Assembly (NCBI GenBank): GCA_947172415.1
Contig: OX359191.1
Location: 2,976,001-3,040,000 of the forward strand
Reading direction: 5' to 3'
Origin: Chondrosia reniformis
Lineage: Eukaryota; Porifera; Demospongiae; Chondrillida; Chondrillidae
DNA length: 64,000 nt
Shown: positions 40,335 through 50,590 of the stretch, in pieces
Position numbering within the stretch: the first letter of the stretch is position 1
Layout of the letters: each line of letters opens with the position of its first letter
Notes under the pieces: model-generated
Database searches by the model: none
Seen by the model: the letters and a program-made list of their open reading frames with translations, nothing else
Told to the model about the DNA's origin: nothing
Position numbers and translations under genes: made by a program

Positions 40335-40622
40335 TATGCGCTTAGTCTAGGAAAAAGCTAGAACTACGTTCTATACTTTATTGGAAAGGTTACAATGTAT
40401 TCTAACAAAATTAAGAAGTCCGTTTCGATTCGCCCATCCGTTGAGAAGAAAACTGTGAAAATACACTTTTAATAGATTAGTAAATGCAATTTAATCTTTC
40501 ATATCTTGGGAAATAAAGCTCAGACGCAAACGGACTTCTTAATTCTTATTAAATGACACTCACTGAATCCATTGAAGCTGACTACGCGACTATGAGGATC
40601 TTCTAGCTTAAGCGCATAGGCA
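40335..40622. repeat. Foldback inside member A
   Basis: Nested inverted matches: CTATGCGCTTAG (about 40,335) with CTTAAGCGCATAG (about 40,610), and AATTAAGAAGTCCGTTT (about 40,409) with AAACGGACTTCTTAATT (about 40,529). The spacing is symmetrical, suggesting a small foldback element. Confidence 0.65.
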
Positions 40623-40890
40623 ATTTTCCTTCACTTCTGCAACAGACGCCATTTCTTAACATTTAAATCATATTCATTAGCAAATAAGTTTATTCATGGG
40701 ATGATTTACACATTTGAAACGCAAACGGTGAAATTTTATAGCCGGATGTTAATATTGCGCAAATCCTAAGTTGTGTAACTGGTATACATGTATGTATGTA
40801 TGTTGACGCAAGTGATCGAGGATCGCCGTAAGGTGTTATTCACACTAAGGATCGCCAATTTTCGAATTTTCGTCTACAACAGAGAAGATT

Positions 40891-40997
40891 ATGCCCCCCA
40901 AAAAGGCAAGAGGGATATCAGTCGATAATCAGATTACTCTGAAGTTTAACTGCGGCTTTGCAAGAGTTGCTGCATACGAATTATTCGTTAACAAAAG
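40891..40997 (+). pseudogene. First exon of the family's transposase-like gene, orphaned
   Basis: ATG at 40,891; reads about 36 codons (MPPKKARG ... LKFNCGFARVAAYELF) to a GT splice donor (ACAAAAG|GTACGT). It corresponds to the first exon of member B (46,806-46,700, minus strand; LTFNCGFARVVAYYLF), with the donor at the same residue. No downstream exons follow, so it has lost its gene body. The basic start and the CGFAR segment could be a small DNA-binding or localisation region, but that is a guess. Confidence 0.72.
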
Positions 40998-41078
40998 GTA
41001 CGTAAAAAGTAAGTATTCGACGATAGCTAGAGAAGTGAATCATTTTATAGCTTTACATTAATTGTATAATACAATACG

Positions 41079-41170
41079 TACGAAGTGAGACGATTAAATA
41101 AAACATTAAAAGGATACGAAGTGAGACGATTATAAGACAATGATACGAAGCGAGATGATAATATACGATA
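41079..41170 (+). repeat. Three imperfect tandem copies of a TACGAAGTGAGACGATTA unit
   Basis: TACGAAGTGAGACGATTA occurs twice, then TACGAAGCGAGATGATAA, with AT-rich spacers. Located in the 3' half of member A. Function unknown; subterminal repeats of transposons are often transposase-binding sites, which is inference. Confidence 0.6.
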
Positions 41171-41372
41171 TGTAAATCAATTAAGCCAAAGGATGCTATA
41201 ACCAATTTAACAATGGACGATTTTAAATTCCTTCCAGTGTGTAACCGATAACACTAAATGACGCATTCACTCTTAACGATTGAAAACGAAAATTCTTTAT
41301 TAATTATCGCTTGTTACGTGTTGATCGCTATACGGCAGCCTATCCCTAAGGAACAGTCATAAGGTACCAGTG

Positions 41373-41426
41373 TAACTAGTGATAACAACTAGTTCATATA
41401 ATTAATACATACAACTAATATATACA
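41373..41426 (+). repeat. Satellite remnant between two transposons
   Basis: Fifty-four bases: TA (target duplication of member A), about four degenerate satellite units, and CA at 41,425-41,426 (target duplication of member B). It shows A and B are two insertions and not one composite element. Confidence 0.8.
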
Positions 41427-41633
41427 CACTGGTACCTTATGGCTGTTCCTGAGGGATAGGCTGCATTATAGCGATCGTCACATAACAATGGCTAATTAGT
41501 AAAGAATGTTCGTTTTTACTCGTTAGAGTGAATGCGGTATTTAGCGTTATCAGTTACAAACCGGAAGAAATCAATACGTTAACCAAGCGTTACCAGGTAT
41601 TCAACCTCAAACACGTGGTGTGTGATCAATCGA

Positions 41634-41720
41634 AGCCTCACAAAGAAGAAGCCTCGCCAGCCTCACAAAGAAGAAGCCTCGCCAGCCAGTGAAGAAGAAG
41701 CCTCGCCAGCCAGCGAAGTC
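41634..41720 (+). repeat. Short tandem repeat GAAGAAGCCTCGCCAGCC
   Basis: About three and a half copies of a GAAGAAGCCTCGCCAGCC-like unit with CTCACAAA or AGTGAA spacers. It is subterminal in member B, adjacent to the 3' TIR region. Confidence 0.75.
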
Positions 41721-41898
41721 TCACAAGTGAATAATTTAGGCCTTCAATCGGTGAGTTCCCTCTTACTTTGACACGTTGTTGTTTAAGAGCTTCATAGTTT
41801 TAATTCATGCCGTTTGTTTATATTTCTTCTAGTAAATGCCTGTAGGCCAATGTATATTCTGTTTATTATTTTCCTTCATATTGTTTGCCTTCCATGTT

Positions 41899-42016
41899 AG
41901 GCCACTTCAACTTGATTTTCTGTTTCTTGGGCCCGACCAACCCTATATTAAAACCTACCGACCCTATTCTTAAACACAAGTCGCCCGAGAAACATAAGAT
42001 TAAGTTGAAGTGGCCT
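41899..42016. repeat. Hairpin-forming inverted repeat in member B
   Basis: Arms at about 41,899-41,937 and 41,981-42,016 (AGGCCACTTCAACTT, TGTTTCT, GGGC and their complements), with a loop containing two CCGACC(A)ACCCTAT-like repeats. It could be a small foldback insertion or a structural element near the 3' end of the gene. Confidence 0.75.
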
Positions 42017-42375
42017 TATTGATAGAATGCATTTGGATATCTTGCTTTCATTAAAAGGCTTTTATTAAGCCACTACTGACATAGGATTACACTGATATTT
42101 ATCTATTTTTTGAACCAATCTTGACTCTGCTTGTGCAGGAGGAAAAAACAAGTGACACACAAGACTGACATAGTTAAAATGTGTTTTAAATATTGCTAAA
42201 TTCTACCACCAGCTATGCATACTGGTCTTGAGTATTTTCCTTTAGTGTTAAATTACCTCACGTTATTCTTCATTTAAAATTATTAATTTATAATACAAAA
42301 ATAATAGAAGATAATAGTGTGTAGGCTAAATGAATGATGGGATAATAAATAAACGTTGTGCCTAATACTATATAG

Positions 42376-42792
42376 CTAGTGATTGTTTATTCTACTTAAA
42401 ACCATTCCTACACGGGTTTCTACCTCATCTAGCCGCTTCTTCTTCTCATTCTCTTCCTTCTCAACTTTTTTCGGGCGTACTTCTTCCTTCAATAGTTATT
42501 CTCGCTCAATTGCTATAATTATTTTTTTGACTTCTTCATTTAACCTTCTGGACACTTCATTTTTGACACTCTCATGCCTTCAACCTCCTCTCAATTTCTT
42601 CCTATACCCTTTTTTCAAATGCTTCCTGCCTCCTTTTGCTGTCTGCCTCCTTTTTTGACTTGGTTTCTCATAGTATGAGAATGCCTCAGCCATGGCTCTC
42701 CTGTCCTCCCTTCTTTTGTAATAATATTAGCCAGGGGTCTCATTGAATTCTTTCCTGTAGGGATGGTACCCAGTACTTCGCTTTCCTTCCAT
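42376..42792 (-). pseudogene. Decayed Lys/Glu-rich second ORF of member B
   Basis: On the minus strand an ATG at 42,792-42,790 opens MEGKRSTGYHPYRKEFNE, then after an in-frame TAA continues as YYYKRREDRRAMAEAFSYYEK. A frameshift near an A-run is followed by strongly charged, Lys/Glu/Arg-rich sequence (RRQEAFEKR, NEEVKKIIIAIE, KEENEKKKRLDEVETR) to a TAG at 42,376, interrupted by a few stops. The composition suggests a coiled coil. It lies downstream of and on the same strand as the large gene, so it may be an accessory protein of the transposon or part of a nested insertion. I do not recognise the family. Confidence 0.45.
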
Positions 42793-43341
42793 ATTTCAAT
42801 CTGATCGATATTCTTCTTTATTAAAATTTGATGCTATCTTGCAGTTGCTTACTCTTTAAATAGTTTTCTTTTGGATATCATTATTTTAATCTCAGCCAAT
42901 GAAATTATAAGTTAATGGACCAATTGGATTTATAGTTAATTCACCAATCAACCAATCAGAATTACTCCAATTAACTGGATTTTGACTTCCCCATTTACAC
43001 CTGCATGTAACACCTATCTTTAAAGGCGTGTTGACATATAGTCACGTATGCATTGGACAATAACATGCCATATAGTTCATTAATGACAATGTTCATATCA
43101 ATGGAATGGCCTATTTTAAGAACAAGCGCATTTTCATTGTTCATCTGCAGGCCCATCTTTCAGCATACATGCGTATGGCATGTCACATATGTAGTTCCTT
43201 AACATACCATGGTTTATTGAAAAATAGGAATGTTTTTAATTGACAATGTATAGCATTCTATTAAATTATAAATAACATAGCACCTAGTTCTGAATACATT
43301 CTGATGCTGAAACAAGGAATGTCCCTTTTCTCAGCAATGAG
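42793..43341. other. Intergenic region between the two ORFs of member B
   Basis: AT-rich, no convincing ORF, RNA or repeat. CCAATTGGATT/AATTAACTGGATT and CAATCAACCAATCAG-like pieces near 42,920-42,975 are locally repetitive. Confidence 0.4.
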
Positions 43342-46300
43342 CTAGCAAAATGAACATTTTGAACGTTCAATGACATCTTCTCTGGTGTCACTTCTGAAAT
43401 GCAATATATTTGGGCCATTTGGCAAGGTTTCTGTATCTGAGTCACCATCTCTAAATACAATGTGGGTTTGATCCTCATTTAAATCCCACCAGTGACCTCT
43501 TCCAAGTAGCAGGAAAGGGGATATTCTCTCTAGATGAGGCTGCCACTGGTATGGCCTGTCTTTAATGAAAGTAATTGAAATTTCAGTCCCATTGTATGCA
43601 GGCAATAGTTTAGCCACCTTCTTAATTCGTGTATCACTTTCATACACAGTAGTAGCTGTCGAGTTATATAAAATCTCTTTAGCCTCTAATCTCATTAAAA
43701 GATTAGGAATAGGGGTGTTAGCCTTTCTATTACTGGTGTCCCGGACACACCTCTTTGCCTTTTGAAAGATCTGTTCTTCACTTTCTGTGTTGATAGATCT
43801 ATTACAGATTATCTCCTGTTGAACAGGAGCATGTGTCAACAATGCATGGAAGTTTATTCCATGGAGAGCAGTTTCACTAGGCTGTGGAAATAATTCTACA
43901 CTTAACTCGTGATGCAACCAGCAGCAATTGCAAAATTTAAGTATTTGTTTAGCACATCTTTCAGTATCACTAGAGTAAAGTACTTGACTTATATGTGTTA
44001 AGCTTAAAAACAAGGTTTGCATTTTCCAGCTGGCATTTGATTTAACTAGTATTTGGTATATGTGCAACACAGCACACCTAATGTCAGACCCTGAGACATG
44101 TTCACCCTGGAGAGACTTAGTTATGTATACTTTAATTTTATGTTTTATGGAAGAAGACAGATGGCTTATCTTCGAAACCTTGTTTATCAGGTGCATAGCA
44201 TAACCCTTGAAGTCATGAAGGGGCCCACAGACCATTACACTGTAGCTCTGTAAGTTTAGGCTTTCCAGATTAACTGTGGGGTTAGGTAAAAGCAAGGCAG
44301 GTACTCTTTGTACGCCTGTTAACGTATTCCTAAGAAGATTTTCAAGTTGGGGCTTAGTTAGATAATCACATCCCTGTGGCCTCTTTTATCAAGTTCCATC
44401 AATATATCGCTTTTAGTTAGCCTAGAAAAAGGCTTTAAAACATTGAGCTGTTTTCCAAATGTACCTTTTTGCATTTCTTTCAAAGATTTAGGTGAATGTC
44501 TTAAAGTAACTGCTTGGTCTTCAAATTTTTTCAAATGTACACCACAACTACATGGAAAATTGCCCCCTTGCTGTGTTCCCCCTTCAAATTGCACAGCAGA
44601 CTTGTCACCAATAAAAAATCTCATATTGTCAGTTTTTTCTATTCCAGTAGGTGTTTTAATTATTTCATTTAAATCTGTCAAACAGTCAAGCCTATCAGGA
44701 ATGAAATTAGCCTGAGAGCTAGGACTAGATGTTGAAAAGCCTACAATGTGTATTTCAGGCTTTTCTATGATTTCCTGAATAAACAACTTCTCATGATCAG
44801 TACTCTTTAGTTCCTCATTTGTGTAAAACACAGCAGGGTCATAGACTGTTTTAATTGTAATAAGTAGAAGTCCATAGGACAGTAAAGTAGAGTGGTCATG
44901 CCACATTACCAGATTTCTAGTCCTTTCCAATATTTTGAATGAACTTTCAAGTTCAGACCTTGTAAGGGATTTGGTATCAATATTTGTGTGTTTGTTTAAT
45001 ACCGATTTGATCTCAGAGGTAGGTATATTGTTAATATTCTCATCTTTATTCAGTCTCATATTTTTCAGTTGCTTGTTTAACAGTTTTTGGCGAATTTCAT
45101 TCATTGGAATTTTGTTACCATGGACTTGTGTTACTTCTATGTTCCCATCAGGCGTGTACCTTTCAAGTGTTATTGGTACACATGGCTGCCCTATGTTGAG
45201 TTTACCTTCTGCTAGCATTTGCTTAATGTGATCATTTACGTCTTCTAAAGCTGGAGGGCATGGGTATGAGATTCTTCCTTGGCTTCCAGGCATTATTCTT
45301 CTGAGTTTTCTTGTAAAATTTGCAGTTTCTTCTAGTTTAGAAATATCTAGTCCTTTCTCAAGAGCAAAAAGCTTTACTCTGGCACCCCCATCCAAACTGT
45401 TTAAACCACATTCTTTGGAAAATTGCTTCCATTTAATGGTCCTTTCTTCTGCAATGACCTCTTTCAATTTTTGAAACACTGTTTCTGCCTGTGATCCTTG
45501 GAAATAGGATTTTCGTTTCCTAGGGGTCTCATTTTCTGCAAGCATAGTCAAGGCAGCATTTTGCTTGTACATTTCATTTCCTGCACTTTTCACTTTATTT
45601 AGCATACCGAGGTTTTCCTTAAACTTCTCCTTGGCTGACTGCCTGAACCCTAACTGCTTAGAGTGAAGGTTTACTGGAGTATTAAAATCCTGGCCAGTAG
45701 CAGAAGCCACATTTTCATTGAGCAAACTTAGCGCCTCCCTCGTTCCAGCTGAGGGGTTCTCAGTAATTCTTTTTACTATAGCAGCAATGGTCACATCTCC
45801 TCCATTTTTACTTTCAAATATGGGCTTACGATGAAAAGCCTTCTGTGCTGAAAAGTACTTAAATAGCAGGCCTCACAGTTAATTAGACTGTGGTTACTTT
45901 TCTCTTTGTCAGACAAAGACTGCCATACATTAATTGAAAATGTTTCCATATAGCCATGCTTGATAGCAGATGACCTCCAGCCACTCATTAAGCTGGGAAG
46001 AATTCTGTTCATTTGGTCTTCAAATTTAGTACATTTGCGGGATTCATACTCATTGAATAGTTCATTACAGTTCGAGAGATAGGTAGGGTGGTTAAAAATA
46101 TCCCTAAACCACTGAATCTTTTGTGAATGATTAAGTTCAATTAGATTTTTTGGGTTTGGGACTTCTAGTGTCGTTGACTGGTCACTAATTACTGTACCTG
46201 ATGATAGGTTGCTAGTGTCCATTGTTGTGTCCCGATTGGTGGTATCCTTAGGTGTAGTAGTGCTCACGTCATCTGAATTTAGAGTAGCTAATCTTTTGGT

Positions 46301-46806
46301 TTCCCAGACTTCTCTCTAAATGTGATGTGTGATGAACATATATCAGTGATTAAAGTTGACATGTGGTCTTCCTTTCAGGTACCAGTAAAAGGAAGAGGAA
46401 ACAGAAGAATGTTAAATCTTGTAATATTTTTATTGTATTATTCTATTTTTCTTGTATTTATCCATGTATAGTTTGTAATGTAATTTTCTATTTTTCTATT
46501 TATAATTGTATTTATTTAATAATTTATTTTATATATATGAACCCTGGCTGATCTACTTTCCATGTCTTTTTAAAGTTATTTCGTCAAGTGAAGTTGTTGG
46601 TTCGGTATCTACCATTGTAGTTATTCTGCTATTCCATACAGATTCTGCGTTTTAAAGACTCCCTAGTAAGACCCAATTCACCCAATTCGAAACACTTACC
46701 TTTTCTTGGCGAATAAATAATAAGCAACAACGCGAGCAAATCCACAATTGAAGGTCAAACTAATTGGCGTGCAACTTCCACAAATTACTTTAGCTTTTCT
46801 TGGCAT
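43342..46806 (-). pseudogene. Large transposase-like protein of member B, multi-exon, frameshifted
   Basis: Exon 1: 46,806-46,700 (MPRKAK ... FAKK), donor GTAAGT; intron 46,699-46,314; exon 2 from 46,313 joins in frame (REVWETKRLATLNSDD). The body then runs to TAG/TGA at 43,342 through three open stretches (46,267-45,791; 45,794-44,358; 44,295-43,342) separated by single-base frameshifts near 45,860 and 44,370. Together about 1,000 residues. Noted segments: Thr/Ser-rich N-terminus; MWHDHSTLL; YDPAVFYTNEE; FFIGDKSAVQFEGGTQQGG followed by CSCG; ELDKRGHRD (SAP-like position); CGPLHDFKGYA; CCWLHHEL; INTESEEQIFQKAKR; RPYQWQPHLERISPFLLLGRGHWW. Spaced conserved acids (WHDHS, GDKSA, NTESEE) could be an RNase-H-like DDE triad, but this is inference. 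I recall similar uncharacterised, multi-copy proteins in cnidarians; not verified. Confidence 0.72.
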
Positions 46807-47554
46807 TTCTTTGAACGATTTTAGGCGATTTTCACTTGAGAAATAAAGTAACACTTTAGCCAAAGCTGTAAATATATGCATACGTACGCCCAGCTAATGA
46901 GCGCCAACTATTGCACTTCTGAAAGTACCGTTAACTGTATTTGCGTTAGACGAAACACGATAGGTGTTAAATGACAATGAATTTATTTAACTGTATTTAT
47001 GAATATCGTTGCAACTGCCGAAAATGTCGGCGAAGTGTTGTTGTGAAGAAAATCGTTTTGTGCTTAGTCTAGAAGAACAGTTGGACAACGCCGATGGTTT
47101 CATAGTGATCAGTAAGTGTTGCTCTACAAAATTGTTGGCCACGGTTTCGATTCCTTCTTCATTAGTCAAGTTATGGCCATATTTGTTCTTGTTAATTACA
47201 CTTAATAGTGACATTTTCTTTATTATCTCGAGAAAGGTAAGCTGTATTAAAACTGAGGCTGACAGATTTTTAGTTTAACCTCTAAGGATTCAAATGATGT
47301 ACAGCAATTGGCTGTAGCTCTTCCAAAAACTAAACACAAACCTTATGACTGTTTAAACGGGTGCTAATTCTGCAGAGAATTTCGATGAAAACGTTTATTC
47401 GATGCCCTTCAAAATTTGTAAAACTATTATTCTAACCATAAAGACTTTAAATATAATTTTAAAAGGCATTAGTTATTCCTATGCTGAGAAATTAACTTGT
47501 AAAAGCATTAACCGTTAACGTAATTTAATGCGGAACAACCATACAGCGCCTGTG
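46807..47554. other. 5' region of member B
   Basis: Non-coding upstream region of the minus-strand gene, ending in the TIR at 47,531-47,554. A plus-strand frame at 47,009-47,278 has no recognisable domain and no counterpart in member A, so I do not call it a gene. Promoter elements cannot be identified by eye. Confidence 0.4.
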
Positions 47555-47556
47555 CA

Positions 47557-48743
47557 AGTCGTTCATACAACAGTTACATACACCCGGTACATAGAAATAG
47601 TACCTATAACTAGTGATTACCATTGGTACATACAACTAGTACACACAACTAGTACATATAACTAGTTCATATAATAAGTACATACAACTCGTACATACAA
47701 CTTGTACAGAGAACTAGTAAGGATAACTAGAACATACACATAAAACTTGTACATACAAAATAGTAAATACAACTAGTACATTCAACTAGTACATACAACT
47801 TGTACATATAATAAGTACATACAACTCGTACATACAACTTGTACAGAGAACTAGTAAGGATAACTACAACATACACATATAACTTGTACATACAAAATAG
47901 TAAATACAACTAGTACATACAACTAGTACATACAACTAGTACATGCAACTCGTACTTACAAGTTGTACATAGAACAGGGAAGGATAACTAGAACATACAC
48001 ATATAACTTGTACATATGAATAGTACATACACTAGTCCATACAACTAGCACATGCAATTGGTACACAGAACAAGTACATGCAAATGGTACATACAAGTAG
48101 TACAAACAACTGCTACATAAAACGGGTCCGTACAACTAATAGCCATTACTAGTGATTACATCTAGTACAAATAACTAGTACATACCTTAATACATACAAC
48201 TAGAACCTATAACTAGAACATAAAACTAGAACATACACTAATACATACTACTCGTACGTACAATTAGAATATATAACTAGTACATACACCTACTACATAC
48301 ACCTACTACATACAGCTAGTACATAGAAATAGTACCTATAACGAGGGACCACCACCAGTACATTAAACTAGTACATGTAACTAGTTCCTATAACTAGTGA
48401 TTACCATTAGTACGTAAAACTAGTACATACAACTAGTACATATAACTAGTTCATATGCTTAGTACATAAAACTGATACCTACAACTTGTACATAGAACTA
48501 GTAGGCATAACTATAACATACACACATAACTTGTACATACGACATAGTACTTACAACTAGTACAAACAACTATTACATGCAACTGGTACATACAACTAGT
48601 ACATGCAACTGGTACATGCAACTAGTACCTGCAACTGGTATATACAACTAGTACATACAACTGGTATATTCAACTGGTACATGCAACTGGTACATACATC
48701 TAGTACATACAAATTGTACATACACCTAGTATATAATTAGAAC
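47557..48743 (+). repeat. 13-bp satellite array, ACATACA orientation
   Basis: Includes a tandem duplication with period about 137 bp (ATAATAAGTACATACAACTCG at 47,671 and 47,808) and, at about 48,575-48,715, a second run of 26-bp dimers (ACTAGTACATGCA / ACTGGTACATGCA) like that at 39.5 kb. The minus-strand frame at 47,727-47,909 is satellite-derived. Confidence 0.92.
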
Positions 48744-48988
48744 ACTAGAAATATTAAACAATTTCTACATAAATAGTGAAGATGTAGGGATGGCACAAAA
48801 CATAGAGAAACAAGAAAGGGATGTTACACAGTGAAGCATTAGCTATGCATGAATTATACAATACCCTTGCTTGTAGGAATCACGTATAGCTAATGCTTGA
48901 CTGTCTACCACCCCGTTCTTGTTTCTCTAGTTTTTGTGCCATCCCTACATCTTCATTATTTATGTGTAAAATGTTTAATATTTCTAGT
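48744..48988. mobile_element. Foldback (hairpin MITE-like) element, 245 bp
   Basis: Left arm starts ACTAGAAATATTAAACA at 48,744; right arm ends with its complement at 48,988. Arms are about 105 bp with short mismatches (shared strings GAAGATGTAGGGATGGCAC, AGAGAAACAAGAA, AAGCATTAGCTAT) and a loop of about 35 bp. No ORF. Such near-complete hairpins are typical foldback MITEs; the mobilising family is unknown. Confidence 0.82.
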
Positions 48989-49484
48989 TTCTGTACTTTT
49001 TATGGAGCATGGGCTAGGAATTAGATTCATATAATTAAAACCACTCAATCTTCGACTAAATATGAAGTCAATAAAATGGAGACTTTATTGAGGTCTTGAC
49101 TCTGGGGCCATGAAAACTGTCATACTCAATAATAACGTTATCGCTCTCGCTCCTAAAAAGAAATACAGTGCGGAAAATGTGCAATAATTTTGTTTAACAA
49201 TTAGTCCAAAAGCTTGTATAGTTTCTTAGTTATGGCTGACGTAAAAGAAGAATAATAAGAATTAGAAGAATAAGAAGAATATGAAAAAGACGAAAATGGG
49301 AATTATTAAAGTTTAGCAGGACAAATTCTATTTAGAGTATGTATATTGTATATTTAGCTATACATAGCCTTGTTTTGTCAATTTTCAGCCTATTTCGGGA
49401 TTTTGCTCCTATACCAATGTATGGGGAAAACGAAAAAACAGCGTCATCCTTACATAGGGAGTACTACCGTACTCCCTGATACAC
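48989..49484. other. Unrecognised non-satellite segment
   Basis: About 500 bp of AT-rich DNA between the foldback and satellite. It contains an AGAAGAATAAGAAGAAT-rich stretch (about 49,245-49,300) and, at its right end, an 8-bp perfect inverted repeat GGGAGTAC / GTACTCCC (49,457-49,476). No ORF, no TIR partner found. It may belong with the foldback to one larger insertion. Confidence 0.5.
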
Positions 49485-50590
49485 ATATACCCAGTACATA
49501 TACATAGTACATACAACTAATACATAACTAGTACATATAGCTGCTAAACACAATTAGTACATATAGCCAGTATATACCTTAATACATACAACTAGGACAT
49601 ACAATTAGTACATACAAATAGTACATAAAACTAGTTCATACAATAAGTAAATACAACTTGTACATACAACTTGTACATAGAACTAGTAAGGATAACTAGA
49701 ACCTACACATATAACTTGTACATTTAAACCGTACATACATCTAGAACATACAACCACTTTATGCAACGGGTACATACAACTAGTAAATACAACTGGAACA
49801 AACAACTAGTATATACATCTAGGACATAAAAATTTTACATACACCTAGTACATATGACTAGGACGTACACATATAACTAGTACATATAAATACTACATAC
49901 AACTAATTCATAACTATTACTTACAATTTGTACATACAAGTAGAACATATAACTAGAACATACACATACACCTAGTACATACAACTACAACATACAAACA
50001 GTACATTCAACCAATACGTACAACTAGTATATACAACTAGTACATACAATTTGTACATACAATTAGTAAATATAACTAGAACATACACATATAACTAGTA
50101 CATACAACTAGTACATACAAACAGTACATTCAACCAATACGTTCAACTAGTACATACAACTAGTGCATACAACTAGTACATACAACTAAAACATATAACT
50201 AGTTCATACGCTTAGTACATACAACTCGTACATACAATTTGTTGATAGAACTAGTAGGCATAACTAGAACATACACATTAACTTATACATATGAATAGTA
50301 CATGCAACTAGCACATACAACTAGTACATGCAACTGGCCACACAACTAGTATATGTAACTGGTACATACAGCTAGTACAAACAACTAGTACATATAACGA
50401 ATCCGTACAACTAGCACCCATAACTATTAATTATAACTAGTACATATAATTAATAACAACTTATATATATAAGTAGTTCTTACAACTAGTACATACACCA
50501 CATTCAACTAGTACATATAACTAGTTCTTATAACTAGTGATTACCATTAGTACTTACAACTAGTACATACAACTAGTATCTAGTAACAAC
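49485..50590 (+). repeat. 13-bp satellite array, ACATACA orientation
   Basis: Satellite with several GATAACTAGAACATACACATATAACTTG-type compound units shared with 34-40 kb and 47.6-48.7 kb. No gene. Confidence 0.92.

Larger units (their letters stand above)
40117..41372 (+). mobile_element. Internally deleted TIR transposon (member A of the 40-47 kb family)
   Basis: 1,256-bp element flanked by TA/TA (40,115-40,116 and 41,373-41,374). Removing it and one TA restores the satellite phrase CTAGTACCCATAACTAGTGA, seen intact near 35,850. Left end CACAGGTGCCATATGACTGA; reverse complement of the right end CACTGGTACCTTATGACTGT. It keeps the first coding exon of the family (40,891-40,997) and the 3' terminal region shared with member B (41,226-41,372 against 41,427-41,570, inverted), but lacks the rest of the gene. 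Hence a non-autonomous derivative. It also holds an internal foldback (40,335-40,622) and a short tandem repeat (41,079-41,170). Confidence 0.85.
41427..47554 (-). mobile_element. TIR transposon with large transposase-like gene (member B)
   Basis: 6,128-bp element. Ends: CACTGGTACCTTATGGCTGT (left) and, as reverse complement, CACAGGCGCTGTATGGTTGT (right). It is flanked by CA/CA (41,425-41,426 and 47,555-47,556); removing it and one CA gives AATATATACAAGTCGTTC, which occurs intact at about 34,738-34,755. So the target duplication is 2 bp (CA here, TA for member A). Coding strand is minus: a multi-exon gene (46,806-43,342) and a decayed second ORF (42,792-42,376). CAC-starting TIRs with 2-bp duplications recall the CACTA/Mirage/Chapaev group, but I do not recognise that group's transposase here; superfamily unassigned. 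Confidence 0.85.

Noticed and set aside
41373-41426. Members A and B as one composite transposon
   Set aside because: They are separated by satellite and each has its own 2-bp target duplication (TA and CA).
42383-42658. Plus-strand Phe/Ser-rich membrane-like protein
   Set aside because: Opposite strand of the Lys/Glu-rich decayed ORF; the Phe/Ser runs are complement artefacts.
44443-45231. Plus-strand hydrophobic open frames in member B
   Set aside because: Antisense to the transposase-like gene; hydrophobicity results from complementing Lys/Glu/Asn codons.
47009-47278. Cys-rich 89-codon plus-strand frame in the 5' region of member B
   Set aside because: No recognisable domain, no counterpart in member A, and antisense to the element's gene. 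Left as non-coding.
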